Notes: a model not told the origin generated them from the sequence alone. A DNA stretch of 64,000 nt from Ornithinibacillus bavariensis (GCF_050433565.1 NZ_JBNPWZ010000003.1:248001-312000); one strand, 5' to 3'. Positions 24,427 through 33,766 are shown, counted from the first letter of the stretch. A program made the numbers and translations.

Positions 24427-26376
24427 CTATTTCTTTACACGTAATACTTTCTTGTCAATCTCATCTTTGATTAACTTTTCAAAATCAGCATAGGAAAGTG
24501 TTTCTGATTTTTGCTCTCCGTATCTTCTTACATTTACAGCATCATCTTCCATTTCTTTATCCCCAACTACAAGGGCAAATGGAATTTTTTCAGTTTGAGC
24601 TTCACGTATCTTATATCCAATCTTCTCGTCACGCTCATCTACTTCAACACGAATTCCTTGGTATTGTAATTTCTCAGCTACCTTCTTCGCGTAATCTAAA
24701 TGCGCTTGAGGAGAAACTGGAATTACTTTCACTTGAACTGGTGCTAACCATGTAGGGAATGCCCCTTTATATTCCTCAAGAAGGAATGCAACAAATCGCT
24801 CCATCGTTGAAACTACTCCACGGTGAATGACAACTGGGCGATGTTCTTTACCATCTTCTCCAATATAAGAAAGCTCAAATCGCTCTGGTAATAACACATC
24901 AATTTGAACAGTGGACAATGTCTCATCTTTACCTAAAGCGGTTTTTACTTGGACATCTAGCTTAGGACCATAGAATGCTGCTTCCCCTTCTGCTTCCACA
25001 TAGTCTAGGTTCATATCTTCCATTGTTTCTTTTAGGATACTTTGTGTTTTTTCCCACATTTCATCATCATCAATATATTTTTCCTTATCTTCAGGATCAC
25101 GATAAGAAAGACGGAAGTAGTAATCGTCTATACCGAAATCTTTGTACACATGCTGAATTAATTCAACAACGCGAATGAATTCTTCCTTTAATTGATCTGG
25201 TCGAGCAAAAATATGGGCATCATTGAGTGTCATTGCACGTACACGCTGTAATCCAGCAAGTGCCCCAGACATCTCATAACGATGCATAGTTCCAAGCTCC
25301 GCAATACGGACAGGTAGGTTACGATAGCTCCACAATTGGTTTTTAAATACCATCATATGATGTGGGCAGTTCATCGGACGAAGAACCAATTCTTCATTAT
25401 CCATTTGCATAGTAGGGAACATATCCTCTTGGTAGTGATCCCAGTGTCCACTAGTTTTATATAGGTCTACATTTGCAAGAACTGGAGTATATACATGGTT
25501 ATAGCCTAGTCTTTCTTCTAAATCAACAATATAGCGCTCAATCTGACGACGAATTGTTGCTCCCTTAGGTAACCAAAGTGGTAATCCCTGACCAACCTTT
25601 TGATTGATTGTAAATATTTCAAGCTCTTTTCCAAGCTTACGGTGGTCACGCTCTTTCCGCTCTTCTAAGATATGAAGGTATTCTTCTACCTGAGATTGTT
25701 TTTCAAATGCCGTACCGTAAATACGTTGTAGCTGTTTGTTGTTACTATCCCCACGCCAGTATGCTCCAGAGATACTTAAAAGCTTAAACGCCTTTAATTT
25801 ACTAGTTGAAGGTACATGCACGCCACGACATAGGTCAAAAAATTCGCCTTGTTTATAGATTGTAACTTGTTCATCATCTGGAATAGCGTCGATTAATTCT
25901 AATTTTAGGTTATCACCAATTTCAGTAAACATTCTCTTTGCTTCGTCTCGAGTAACCTCAATACGTTCAATTGGTAAATTTTCATCGACAATTCGCTGCA
26001 TTTCTTTTTCGATTTTGGATAAATCATCAGGAGTTACCTTCTCCTCCATATCGAAATCATAATAGAATCCCTCTTCAATAACTGGCCCAACACCAAATTT
26101 TACGTTTTTATATAAACGTTTAATCGCTTGTGCCATTAAATGGGCAGTTGAGTGGCGTGCAATTTCAACACCCTCTTTATTTTTATATGTGATAATCTCA
26201 ATAGCTCCACCTTGGTTTAGCTCACGCTTTAGGTCGTATAGCTTACCATCTAATTTAATAGCTAAGGCTTGTTTTTTTAAGCCAGGTGAAATGGAAGCGG
26301 CAATTTCTTCACCAGTTGTACCTTGTGGGAAATCCTTACTAGCTCCATCAGGAAAAATGATTTTGATTTCTGCCAT
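24427..26376 (-). CDS. thrS: Threonine-tRNA ligase
   Basis: 649 residues, normal length. The order is an N-terminal TGS domain (1-62), the editing domain (about 64-225, with RHSTAHLMAQAIKRLY and the late CRGVHVPST), the class II catalytic core (motif 2 RPMNCPHHMMVFK, RIAELGTMHRYEMSGAL; zinc ligands Cys/His) and an anticodon-binding domain from about 540. It charges tRNA-Thr and edits mischarged Ser. The transcript begins with a T-box leader. Confidence 0.98.
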   Translation of the reverse strand: MAEIKIIFPDGASKDFPQGTTGEEIAASISPGLKKQALAIKLDGKLYDLKRELNQGGAIEIITYKNKEGVEIARHSTAHLMAQAIKRLYKNVKFGVGPVIEEGFYYDFDMEEKVTPDDLSKIEKEMQRIVDENLPIERIEVTRDEAKRMFTEIGDNLKLELIDAIPDDEQVTIYKQGEFFDLCRGVHVPSTSKLKAFKLLSISGAYWRGDSNNKQLQRIYGTAFEKQSQVEEYLHILEERKERDHRKLGKELEIFTINQKVGQGLPLWLPKGATIRRQIERYIVDLEERLGYNHVYTPVLANVDLYKTSGHWDHYQEDMFPTMQMDNEELVLRPMNCPHHMMVFKNQLWSYRNLPVRIAELGTMHRYEMSGALAGLQRVRAMTLNDAHIFARPDQLKEEFIRVVELIQHVYKDFGIDDYYFRLSYRDPEDKEKYIDDDEMWEKTQSILKETMEDMNLDYVEAEGEAAFYGPKLDVQVKTALGKDETLSTVQIDVLLPERFELSYIGEDGKEHRPVVIHRGVVSTMERFVAFLLEEYKGAFPTWLAPVQVKVIPVSPQAHLDYAKKVAEKLQYQGIRVEVDERDEKIGYKIREAQTEKIPFALVVGDKEMEDDAVNVRRYGEQKSETLSYADFEKLIKDEIDKKVLRVKK

Positions 26377-26439
26377 TTTTTACACTCCTTGTAAAATATT
26401 CTTTCTCTTTCGTTGGAGAAGTTACTATTACTCCTGGAA

Positions 26440-26700
26440 TTAAAAAACGCCCATCCCTCTGCATTATTGCAAAGGGACGAGCGTTGGTCACGTGGTTCCA
26501 CCCTATTTCCCGTATATAGAATACGGCTTTAATCTTTAACGCAGATTTACGCTACTTTTTACTAATCCTTCAAAAGTAGAGCTCGAAGGTGGTAATCATT
26601 CGGCTGTATGAGGAAGCTTTCAGCAAGCTACTTCCCTCTCTGGGCATAACAGGTAACAAATGATCATGTCCTTGTCGTTACTGATAAACCTATTAAATAT
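26440..26700 (-). promoter_or_regulatory. T-box leader of thrS (tRNA-Thr sensing)
   Basis: On the minus strand the T-box AGGGTGGAACCACG lies at 26491-26504, followed by a terminator whose stem GCTCGTCCCT/AGGGATGGGC ends in six T (about 26442-26483). In the Stem I region ACC at 26591-26593 is the likely specifier codon for Thr, followed by A and at the same spacing to GAGC as TTC in the pheS leader. Confidence 0.92.
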
Positions 26701-26707
26701 AATCCAC

Positions 26708-26736
26708 ATTATAGCGCTACTTTTAACAATAATCAA
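26708..26736 (-). promoter_or_regulatory. Sigma-A promoter of thrS
   Basis: On the minus strand TTGATT (26731-26736), 17 bases, TATAAT (26708-26713), right before the T-box leader. It overlaps the region just after the ytxC stop codon. Confidence 0.78.
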
Positions 26737-26742
26737 GTCCTG

Positions 26743-27597
26743 TTATTGATTTTTAAAATAATAGGGAAAAGGAAACTTATTAAACGGCTCAAAATCAACT
26801 CTTTCCTGAAAAACATTTATGACCGTTAATGTTTTTGGCTCTGATGGATGATCACCATAAATTTTGATTTTACGAGGTGCCATTGCAACTAATGGTGCCA
26901 AATTTAACTCATCCTCATCTAAACCAACGATATAAAGCGGTTCCTTTTGCATTAGCACACGTAGCTCCATTCTAGTAAACGGTTTACCACTCGATTTAAA
27001 AAATGAAAAATCGTTTCCTTGTAGAATATGTACAATATTGTAAGATGGTTCTTTCTTCGCAATATATTCTCTTAACATATTTACAAATTCTTGGTGGTCC
27101 TCTTCTCGTTTATATTCCTCTATTGCCAAACCAACCAAATTTACTAAATTATCCTTGAAAAGTTTTAACCTAAAATTAACAATGGAATCAAAATGTATCG
27201 TTGTCGTATTTTTTACATCTGCCACCATCAAGGAATACAATAATTGTATAGGGTCGTCCTTTTGGTTTCGTACCTTGACACTTTCATCATCTTCACCGGC
27301 AAACAACCAATGTGTTAGATCAACTATCTTTTCAATCTCATCCTGATCAGAGTAATAATAATATTCCTCTACTATTCCCTTTATCATTGTAGTTAATCGA
27401 TGGGTAACAAAGACATCGACCATTGCTTTAACAATAGCATCTATTAACACTGAATCAGTTGGATTATATTCTATTTGTAAATGATTCCCCCATTCTTCAC
27501 TTGTTTTCCAATGCAATTCAATTTTCTTGTTATAATGGAATAATTGCTCACAAAAACTGATTACTTCTTTGTTAGACGTAAAATAAATATCCAGCAA
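26743..27597 (-). CDS. ytxC: Putative sporulation protein YtxC
   Basis: 284 residues, soluble, acidic, with no signal peptide. It shows the YtxC layout: the N-terminal part, then VDLTHWLFAGE (about residue 90), NFRLKLFKDNLVNLVGLAIE and a C-terminal APLVAMAPRKIKIYG. The family is restricted to spore formers and its function is unknown. It sits between thrS and dnaI, as in B. subtilis, where ytxB also intervenes. Confidence 0.87.
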   Translation of the reverse strand: MLDIYFTSNKEVISFCEQLFHYNKKIELHWKTSEEWGNHLQIEYNPTDSVLIDAIVKAMVDVFVTHRLTTMIKGIVEEYYYYSDQDEIEKIVDLTHWLFAGEDDESVKVRNQKDDPIQLLYSLMVADVKNTTTIHFDSIVNFRLKLFKDNLVNLVGLAIEEYKREEDHQEFVNMLREYIAKKEPSYNIVHILQGNDFSFFKSSGKPFTRMELRVLMQKEPLYIVGLDEDELNLAPLVAMAPRKIKIYGDHPSEPKTLTVINVFQERVDFEPFNKFPFPYYFKNQ

Positions 27598-27721
27598 ATC
27601 CTCTCACCCTCATCCAAAACCAAACTGTTACATTATATGGACATAGCTTTTAAAAAATGAATAATCCAGTAAAACTAGTAACTTTAGTAAATGAAAAAGA
27701 GTGATATACCTTACTTTACAA

Positions 27722-27757
27722 TAAAAAAAGCCAATAAAAGATAGACTTTTATTGACT
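27722..27757 (-). terminator. Terminator of nrdR-dnaB-dnaI
   Basis: On the minus strand AGTCAATAAAAG pairs with CTTTTATTGGCT and is followed by seven T. It starts six bases after the dnaI stop codon. Confidence 0.92.
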
Positions 27758-27762
27758 TCAAT

Positions 27763-28701
27763 TTAATTCCTACGATTGTCTGCAAAAATTGGTACTTCTT
27801 GGCTTACTTGTTTAATTCTTTCCATAATTCTGCCCGCTTTGACGGTTTCTATATCACCACGAGTAGACTTGGCTAATTGTTCCTCTAATTGTTCCATACT
27901 ATAATTGGATGTAAAAAATACAGGTAATCTTTCCATCATCCGATACTGTAAAATTGTACCAAGAACCTCATCCCGGAACCATGCTGATTGTGTTTCTGCA
28001 CCAATGTCATCAAGCATTAAAACATCAGCCTTTTTAAAATAATCGATTTTTTCATTAATAGAATCATCTTTGATGGATGACTTAATTTCACGGACAAATT
28101 CCGGCATATAAATTAGCATAGAAGAAATATTATATTTTTTTAATTCGTTTGCGATTGCCCCTAGAAAATATGTTTTTCCTACTCCGAAGGGACCGTAAAA
28201 ATAAATTCCTTTTGATGGTATACCATTTTTTAATTCGCTTAAGAAATGTCCCATTTCTATAATAGCCTTGCCTCTATTTGGATCACGATCAATACCATCC
28301 ATCGTAGCCTCTAATATCTCCCTAGGCATATACAAACTTTCTATAAGCTTATGTTGCTGCTGCTCTTTCTCAAACATAATTCGACTATGACACTTTTCAT
28401 AAGAAAGATGAATTTCATTATTCTCCACACGAAGTATTGGAGAATATCCTTGCAACATATTCTTACAAGCACCAAAAGACGCACAATGATCACATTGTTT
28501 GGATTGTGTCTTGTATTCATAGAATTTAATCAAGCTTTTTTCTATTTCTTGCTTTGGTAGGTCAGGATGCAGAGACAAAAATTCCTTAATTTCCGGGTCT
28601 TGTAAGACCTCATTTCGTATTTTTACATAATTTTCCTGGAAATTCTCATTTTTTTCCATCCATTTTTTTAATGTAGATTGTACTGGTTTCATTTCAATCA
28701 T
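27763..28701 (-). CDS. dnaI: Helicase loader DnaI
   Basis: 312 residues. The N-terminal domain carries a Cys/His zinc site (CDHCASFGACKNML, about 73-86). The C-terminal AAA+ domain has Walker A GPFGVGKTYFLGAIA (about 167-181), Walker B VLMLDDIGAE and the sensor FTSNYS. DnaI loads the replicative helicase DnaC onto DNA together with DnaB and DnaD. It overlaps the dnaB stop by four bases (28698-28701), indicating translational coupling. Confidence 0.96.
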   Translation of the reverse strand: MIEMKPVQSTLKKWMEKNENFQENYVKIRNEVLQDPEIKEFLSLHPDLPKQEIEKSLIKFYEYKTQSKQCDHCASFGACKNMLQGYSPILRVENNEIHLSYEKCHSRIMFEKEQQQHKLIESLYMPREILEATMDGIDRDPNRGKAIIEMGHFLSELKNGIPSKGIYFYGPFGVGKTYFLGAIANELKKYNISSMLIYMPEFVREIKSSIKDDSINEKIDYFKKADVLMLDDIGAETQSAWFRDEVLGTILQYRMMERLPVFFTSNYSMEQLEEQLAKSTRGDIETVKAGRIMERIKQVSQEVPIFADNRRN

Positions 28702-30053
28702 CCTTGCAAATGACTATTTTTTCCGCCACTAGAATATTTGTTCAAGATACTTTCCATTTCTTGTAGTTCTACTTCACTGATCGTATCGGTTTGTATAGTG
28801 GTAGTCTTTTGTTTTCTTTCCTTAAACCAATCTGGAACAACTTCTTTAGAAGACTGTTTTCGGTATGTTCGTTGATTTTGTTTTTTCTCTATTGATTGGC
28901 GGTATCGCTCTTTTTCTCTTTTGGCAAATTCCATCGCTTCTTTAGCTGTTTTTAAATTTGCTCGTGACCAGTGACTTGCAATCGTCTCTAGATATGCCTT
29001 CGAAAGCTTCATATTAGTTTGTAATAATACGTAATGTATTAATACATTCATTACTGGTGAAGGTAGACCTTGGGTTGTCATAATTTCTCGTATTACCTTT
29101 AAATCTTGTTCAGAAGCATGGTTACCACTAGATAGATCCTCTAGCAATTGCTTTGGAGAAATCCTCTCTAATTCAAGAATGAACTGCTCTTCTTTAGTGA
29201 TTGGCTGCTGCCTTTTCGTTGGAGCTGGTTCTGTCTCTCGTGTAACCAATTGTACACTCGCCTCTTTACGTGCATTCTTAAAGGTGTCATGACAGGCTTC
29301 TTTAAATTCATCAATATCAAGATAATTTTCATCTGTTAATGCCCAAAGAACACATTTTTCGACTTCATATTCAGCTAATCCATATAAGTGCATCATTTGA
29401 GTAATAATTCGCTTGTTTTCAGTAGTTAACACCCGTCTATAAGGTATCATTCGAGACTTCAGCATATGCTCCATCCAGGAAAAATCAATGGAATCTATAT
29501 GTGGACCTTGATTCTCGGGAATTCTCTCAACTTTATGGTAGGCATTTGCATCTGGAATTATCGTATCAAAAACTTCATGGAATGATGCTGTTACATTTTG
29601 ACCACTTGGCTGTTCGAAATGACCAACATAATGCGACTTAAGCATAGAATATTTATCTTGTCCCACATGATGGAATAATAATTGTGATAGCATAGCATCT
29701 TTAAAGAAGTCATTTGGAGAAAAAGGACTTTGTAAAACATAATAATAGACTGTTTGCTCTGGTGTTTTATTTTCAAAGGTCTTTAGTAGTCCTATTCCTT
29801 CCAACCTTAGTCTTGCCTCATATATATCAACTAATGATATGTTTAAGTAATTCATGATTGTATGGTGTGTCTGAATAGGTGCTATTTCTTTAAACTCCAT
29901 TTCATGAAGTAAGGTTTGATAAAGCATCACTGCTTTTATACCAATTAAAGGTAAATATAGATGGGTTAACGATTTTGAATAATCTACTGGTAGATTACCA
30001 TGTAAGTCGACCATATAGCCATCTACTGGCAAGATTTTTCCAATATAGTTCAT
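28698..30053 (-). CDS. dnaB: Replication initiation and membrane attachment protein DnaB
   Basis: 451 residues with two DnaB/DnaD-type regions: an N-terminal winged-helix part (HLYLPLIGIKAVMLYQTLLH) and a C-terminal DDBH2-like region (TQGLPSPVMNVLIHYVLL, HWSRANLKTAKEAMEFAK). A charged tail follows. This is the Firmicutes helicase co-loader, not the Gram-negative DnaB helicase. It acts with DnaD and DnaI at oriC and in restart. It lies in nrdR-dnaB-dnaI. Confidence 0.95.
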   Translation of the reverse strand: MNYIGKILPVDGYMVDLHGNLPVDYSKSLTHLYLPLIGIKAVMLYQTLLHEMEFKEIAPIQTHHTIMNYLNISLVDIYEARLRLEGIGLLKTFENKTPEQTVYYYVLQSPFSPNDFFKDAMLSQLLFHHVGQDKYSMLKSHYVGHFEQPSGQNVTASFHEVFDTIIPDANAYHKVERIPENQGPHIDSIDFSWMEHMLKSRMIPYRRVLTTENKRIITQMMHLYGLAEYEVEKCVLWALTDENYLDIDEFKEACHDTFKNARKEASVQLVTRETEPAPTKRQQPITKEEQFILELERISPKQLLEDLSSGNHASEQDLKVIREIMTTQGLPSPVMNVLIHYVLLQTNMKLSKAYLETIASHWSRANLKTAKEAMEFAKREKERYRQSIEKKQNQRTYRKQSSKEVVPDWFKERKQKTTTIQTDTISEVELQEMESILNKYSSGGKNSHLQG

Positions 30054-30081
30054 CTTAACCCTTCCTTTTTAAAGTATCTGC

Positions 30082-30546
30082 TTAATTCTTCTTATCTGTG
30101 ATTAAATCTTTTAGTTCATCTAAGAACACATTGATGTCCTTGAATTGGCGATATACGGAAGCAAAACGAACATAAGCCACATCATCGACCTTGGAAAGTC
30201 GTTCCATTACCATTTCTCCTACATCTTTACTATCAATTTCAGAAGCACCAATATTCCGTAGCTCTTTCTCGACATCAAATGCAATTTCTTCCATTTGGTC
30301 AATAGAAACAGGTCTTTTCTCACAGGCTTTTATTAAACCGCGGACAAGCTTTTCCCTGCTAAACTCTTGTCTTGTCCCATCTTTTTTTACAACGATTAAT
30401 GGAACTTCCTCAATCCGTTCAAACGTAGTAAATCGGTAGCCACATTTCTCACATTCTCTTCTTCTACGAATGGAACGGCCATCTTCAATTGGTCTAGAAT
30501 CTAACACTTTCGTATTTTTATAATGACAATTAGAGCATCTCATCAC
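30082..30546 (-). CDS. nrdR: Transcriptional repressor NrdR
   Basis: 154 residues. An N-terminal zinc ribbon (MMRCSNCHYKNTKVLDSRP, then CEKCGYRFTTFERIE) is followed by an ATP-cone (LIVVKKDGTRQEFSREKLVR to about residue 140). NrdR senses ATP/dATP and represses ribonucleotide reductase genes at NrdR boxes. No such box is seen nearby. It is the first gene before dnaB, 28 bases apart, as in B. subtilis (ytcG). Confidence 0.96.
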   Translation of the reverse strand: MMRCSNCHYKNTKVLDSRPIEDGRSIRRRRECEKCGYRFTTFERIEEVPLIVVKKDGTRQEFSREKLVRGLIKACEKRPVSIDQMEEIAFDVEKELRNIGASEIDSKDVGEMVMERLSKVDDVAYVRFASVYRQFKDINVFLDELKDLITDKKN

Positions 30547-30567
30547 ATAAACCTCATTTTTTCATGC

Positions 30568-30957
30568 TTAGTTTTGTTTATCCAATAAAGGAAGGTCTTT
30601 ATTTATTCTCTCGTATAACTTTTTTATTAGCTTCGAACTATAACCAAAATCAAAAGGTAATGCTGACTCCGTTGTAACAGTGAAATCAATTGCGGTTTGG
30701 TATGGGCGAACCATAATAACCGTTCCGATAACAAACGCCTTTTTTCCTTTTACAACATGGAAGCTAATTTCTCCGTGATCAGTAGAAACAGAGTTGATTT
30801 TGTATTCACTAGAGCCACTTATTATTTCTTCTAATTTTGCTAGGCCCTTATCTTTAGTAGTTTTATAATAATGTGTTTGGAGATCCTTATCCCAATGTTT
30901 TTCAGACGTCTCCGCACGATTATTAAAATACTTCGATAATGTATTTCCTAAAGACAT
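30568..30957 (-). CDS. Conserved Bacillaceae cytosolic protein of unknown function
   Basis: 129 residues, soluble, no signal peptide. It starts MSLGNTLSKYFNNRAETSEK. The core KAFVIGTVIMVRPYQTAIDF followed by TVTTESALPFDFGYS and a helical end (KLIKKLYERINKDLPLL) recalls Bacillus proteins listed only as cytosolic protein. It precedes nrdR by 21 bases on the same strand and may be co-transcribed. No function can be given. Confidence 0.8.
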   Translation of the reverse strand: MSLGNTLSKYFNNRAETSEKHWDKDLQTHYYKTTKDKGLAKLEEIISGSSEYKINSVSTDHGEISFHVVKGKKAFVIGTVIMVRPYQTAIDFTVTTESALPFDFGYSSKLIKKLYERINKDLPLLDKQN

Positions 30958-31282
30958 TCAATTCAACTCCCATATCTTTACGTCCGCTTTACAGTTACTC
31001 TTTTTATTTTAACATGTTTTTAAGGATTACCCTAGTATAATTTTTGCTAGAGGGGAACACGGAAGCTTCAATCGAAGCTTACTGGATGGATATGTCTAGT
31101 GAAAGCATAGGGTTGATTAATGAAAATATGGTTATAGGCTAAGAGCATGCTCTCAATAATGATAAACAAGTACTCAGGGACTGTTAGCATGTACTAATTT
31201 GTGAGACCTTCGTACCTTAGGTCAAGCGTATATGTCCGATTTTAAAAATTATTTACCATTTCTTCCCTTAACAAAGTACAAT
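30958..31282. other. Gap with no recognised gene
   Basis: About 325 bases between the small cytosolic-protein gene and the gapB terminator. I see only short palindromes (AAGCTTC-AATC-GAAGCTT near 31062-31081, GAGCATGCTC near 31143) and no frame with a good ribosome-binding site. In B. subtilis speD follows gapB; nothing like it is present here. Confidence 0.5.
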
Positions 31283-31326
31283 AAAAAAAGAGTTAGGCAC
31301 AAAGTAGCCACCTAACTCTTTTTTCC
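31283..31326 (-). terminator. gapB terminator
   Basis: On the minus strand AAAAAAGAGTTAGG and CCTAACTCTTTTTTT form a 14-pair stem ending in a T-tract, about 15 bases after the gapB stop. Confidence 0.93.
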
Positions 31327-31341
31327 AGCAGTAATCTATAA

Positions 31342-32373
31342 TCATGAAACAGAAACTTTCTTATTCACTAAAAAACTACCAACATATTTCACAAGGTCTA
31401 CAACTCTAGCAGAATAACCCCACTCATTATCATACCATGCTAGCACTTTAATTTTATTTTCCCCCATTACCATTGTGGACAATCCGTCAATAATAGCTGA
31501 ATATGGTGAGGTTGTAAAATCTATCGAAACCAAAGGTTCATCACTAAACTCCATGATCCCCTTTAATTCACTTTTAGCAGCTGTCCGGAACACTTGATTG
31601 ACTATTTCAGCTGTAACTGGTTCTTCTACATCAACTACCAGATCGACCAAAGAGACGTTTGGAGTTGGTACACGTAAAGCCATACCATGCATTTTACCAT
31701 TTAAATGTGGGAGCACTTCCCCTAATGCTTTGGCTGCACCTGTAGAGGTTGGAATAATGGATTGCGTACATCCCCTTGCCCTTCGTAAATCTTTATGTGG
31801 ATTATCTAGATTCTTTTGGTCATTCGTAAAAGCGTGAACTGTAGTCATTAAACCATTCACAATGTTAAAATTGTCATCTAAAACTTTTACAACTGGTGCT
31901 AAACAATTTGTAGTACATGATGCATTCGATATGACATCGTCTTGATCCTCATCATACGAATGATGATTTACTCCCATTACAATAGTTTTATCTACTTGTT
32001 TACCAGGTGCTGTAATGACAACTTTTTTAGCTCCTGCAACTAGATGTAATCCTGCATCAGTTTTTGATTTAAATTTACCTGTAGCATCAATCACCACATC
32101 AATATCTAAGTTACTCCAGGGTAGTTTATCCGGCTCTCTAGAATTAACAAGTTCAATTTGTTTACCATTAATTTCAAGTCCATTTTTAAGCGCTTTCACT
32201 TTTCCATTAAAAATGCCGTGTACACTATCATACTTAATAAGATGTGCTAAAGTTTCTGGAGGATAGCTCGCATTAACAGCTACAACGTCTAACGTTGGAT
32301 CTGTCACCGCTTGCCTAAAAACCATTCTTCCTATTCTCCCAAAGCCACTGATGGCAATACGTGTTTTATTCAT
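31342..32373 (-). CDS. gapB: Glyceraldehyde-3-phosphate dehydrogenase, GapB type
   Basis: 343 residues from the ATG at 32373 (MNKTRIAISGFGRIG), preceded by GGGAGG; the in-frame extension to 32388 is rejected. The NAD(P)-binding Rossmann motif, the catalytic SNASCTTNCLAPV and the late WYDNEWGYSARVVDL are present. VVAVNASYPPETLAHLIKYD after the Rossmann fold resembles B. subtilis GapB, the NADP-preferring gluconeogenic isozyme, rather than GapA, which usually carries an Asp at that point for NAD. Two sites matching the CcpN consensus in the promoter support this. Confidence 0.92.
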   Translation of the reverse strand: MNKTRIAISGFGRIGRMVFRQAVTDPTLDVVAVNASYPPETLAHLIKYDSVHGIFNGKVKALKNGLEINGKQIELVNSREPDKLPWSNLDIDVVIDATGKFKSKTDAGLHLVAGAKKVVITAPGKQVDKTIVMGVNHHSYDEDQDDVISNASCTTNCLAPVVKVLDDNFNIVNGLMTTVHAFTNDQKNLDNPHKDLRRARGCTQSIIPTSTGAAKALGEVLPHLNGKMHGMALRVPTPNVSLVDLVVDVEEPVTAEIVNQVFRTAAKSELKGIMEFSDEPLVSIDFTTSPYSAIIDGLSTMVMGENKIKVLAWYDNEWGYSARVVDLVKYVGSFLVNKKVSVS

Positions 32374-32388
32374 CGATACTCCTCCCAA

Positions 32389-32399
32389 TATGTTATACT
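32389..32399 (+). promoter_or_regulatory. CcpN-like operator 1 of gapB
   Basis: TATGTTATACT fits the CcpN consensus TRTGHYATAYW at all positions. It lies between the gapB ribosome-binding site and the predicted start of transcription. Confidence 0.7.
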
Positions 32400-32420
32400 A
32401 ATTATCAATATTTTAGATAA

Positions 32421-32431
32421 AGTATAACATA
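32421..32431 (-). promoter_or_regulatory. CcpN-like operator 2 of gapB, overlapping the -10
   Basis: The same 11 bases, TATGTTATACT, on the minus strand, containing the -10 element TATACT (32421-32426). Its centre is 32 bases, about three helical turns, from operator 1, and the pair forms an inverted repeat. CcpN represses gapB and pckA on glucose in B. subtilis. Confidence 0.75.
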
Positions 32432-32554
32432 ATTAACTTTAAAAGTAATCATTAAATAGTTAAAATCAGATGAAATATTTCGAATGAAAGCAAGAAATCC
32501 TTGCTAGATTTTTCCTGTATATCTTGAGAAAATTTATTTAAGGAGTGGATGATC

Positions 32555-33691
32555 ATGTATATTGGCGAAAAGTTAAAACTAAGAAGAAAAAAAGCTGGAT
32601 TTACACAGGAACAAGTTGCCGAGAAAATGAATATTACCCGGCAAACATTATCCAATTGGGAGGTCGGAAAAAATTATCCTGATATTGACTCCATCATTTC
32701 ACTTAGCCAAATCTATAATCTCTCCTTAGACGAATTGTTGTTAGGAAAAATCCATTTTAAAGGAGAGTTTGTCATGAATAAGAGATTAACATTAGATGAA
32801 ATTACTGCTTTATTAAAAAAGCATTACCCGACCGCTATAAATATGAAAGAACTAAATGGTGGCCTAGTTTCGCAAACTTATTTGTTTGAAGACGGAGAAC
32901 AACACTTTATTTTTCAAGTAGGAAATCAACATGAAAGTTATAAGAAAGAACAATTTATTGGGAAGGAACTTATGAAGTGGTTACCTGTTCGGAATGTATT
33001 AGAAATTAATCAGGACGATAATGGAATTGCTTATTCTATCTCAACATTTATAGAAGGCGAAAAATTATATGACCTCAATAGCCAAGAGCTTCTCGACATC
33101 GTTCCTGCTGTTTTAGAAACATTAGAAACTTTGGAATCCATTGAGGTGTCTGTGGATAAACAGGGATATGGCTATTTTGATAGTAATGGGAATGCTTCTT
33201 ACCCGACCTGGTTAGATTTTATTAGTGCTGTATACAACAACGACATTTATAACTGGTCATCCTTAGAACAAAAAGGATTGGATTCTGAAGTAGTTCATCA
33301 GGCAATGAAAGAGTTAAAATCTCATATAAAAAACATTCCTATCAGCTCAAGAAATATTGTTCACGGTGATTTAGGCTCATTTAACTTATTGGCTAAGAAT
33401 AATAAGGTCACAGGTATTATTGATTGGAGTTTATCCTTATATGGGGACCATTTATACGATAAAGCAAATATTCTATTTTGGAATGAGAAGAAGCTTCAAC
33501 CACTTATCAAAGAAATAACAAATAAATATATTACAACGTTCGAAACAAGAGAAATTGTATATTGCTATATGCTTCGGATAGGATTAGAAGAGTTATATAA
33601 CACAGTAATTCGCGAATTTGTGGGCTACGATATTGAATGGGTAGCCAATCGGTTAAATGAGATTATGCGTAACTTTTTATATCAAAAATAA
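32555..33691 (+). CDS. XRE-type HTH fused to an aminoglycoside phosphotransferase-like kinase
   Basis: 378 residues from the ATG at 32555 (MYIGEKLKLRRKKAGFTQEQ), nine bases after AAGGAG. Residues 1-65 are an XRE helix-turn-helix (EKMNITRQTLSNWEVGKNYP). Residues 75-378 are an APH/choline-kinase-like fold with the catalytic NIVHGDLGSFNLL and the metal-binding GIIDWSLSLYGDH. Such kinases phosphorylate aminoglycosides or other small hydroxyl compounds; the substrate is unknown. A second strong ribosome-binding site (AAAGGAG at 32759-32765) precedes an in-frame ATG at 32774, exactly at the domain border, so a separate kinase product may be made. The gene is accessory, between gapB and coaE. Confidence 0.85.
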   Translation: MYIGEKLKLRRKKAGFTQEQVAEKMNITRQTLSNWEVGKNYPDIDSIISLSQIYNLSLDELLLGKIHFKGEFVMNKRLTLDEITALLKKHYPTAINMKELNGGLVSQTYLFEDGEQHFIFQVGNQHESYKKEQFIGKELMKWLPVRNVLEINQDDNGIAYSISTFIEGEKLYDLNSQELLDIVPAVLETLETLESIEVSVDKQGYGYFDSNGNASYPTWLDFISAVYNNDIYNWSSLEQKGLDSEVVHQAMKELKSHIKNIPISSRNIVHGDLGSFNLLAKNNKVTGIIDWSLSLYGDHLYDKANILFWNEKKLQPLIKEITNKYITTFETREIVYCYMLRIGLEELYNTVIREFVGYDIEWVANRLNEIMRNFLYQK

Positions 33692-33766
33692 CTACGGTTT
33701 GGTTGGTTTAAAGCAAGTAAAGCTAAAAGCAACAATATAAAAATTAGAAAGAACTACAAAGGTAGT

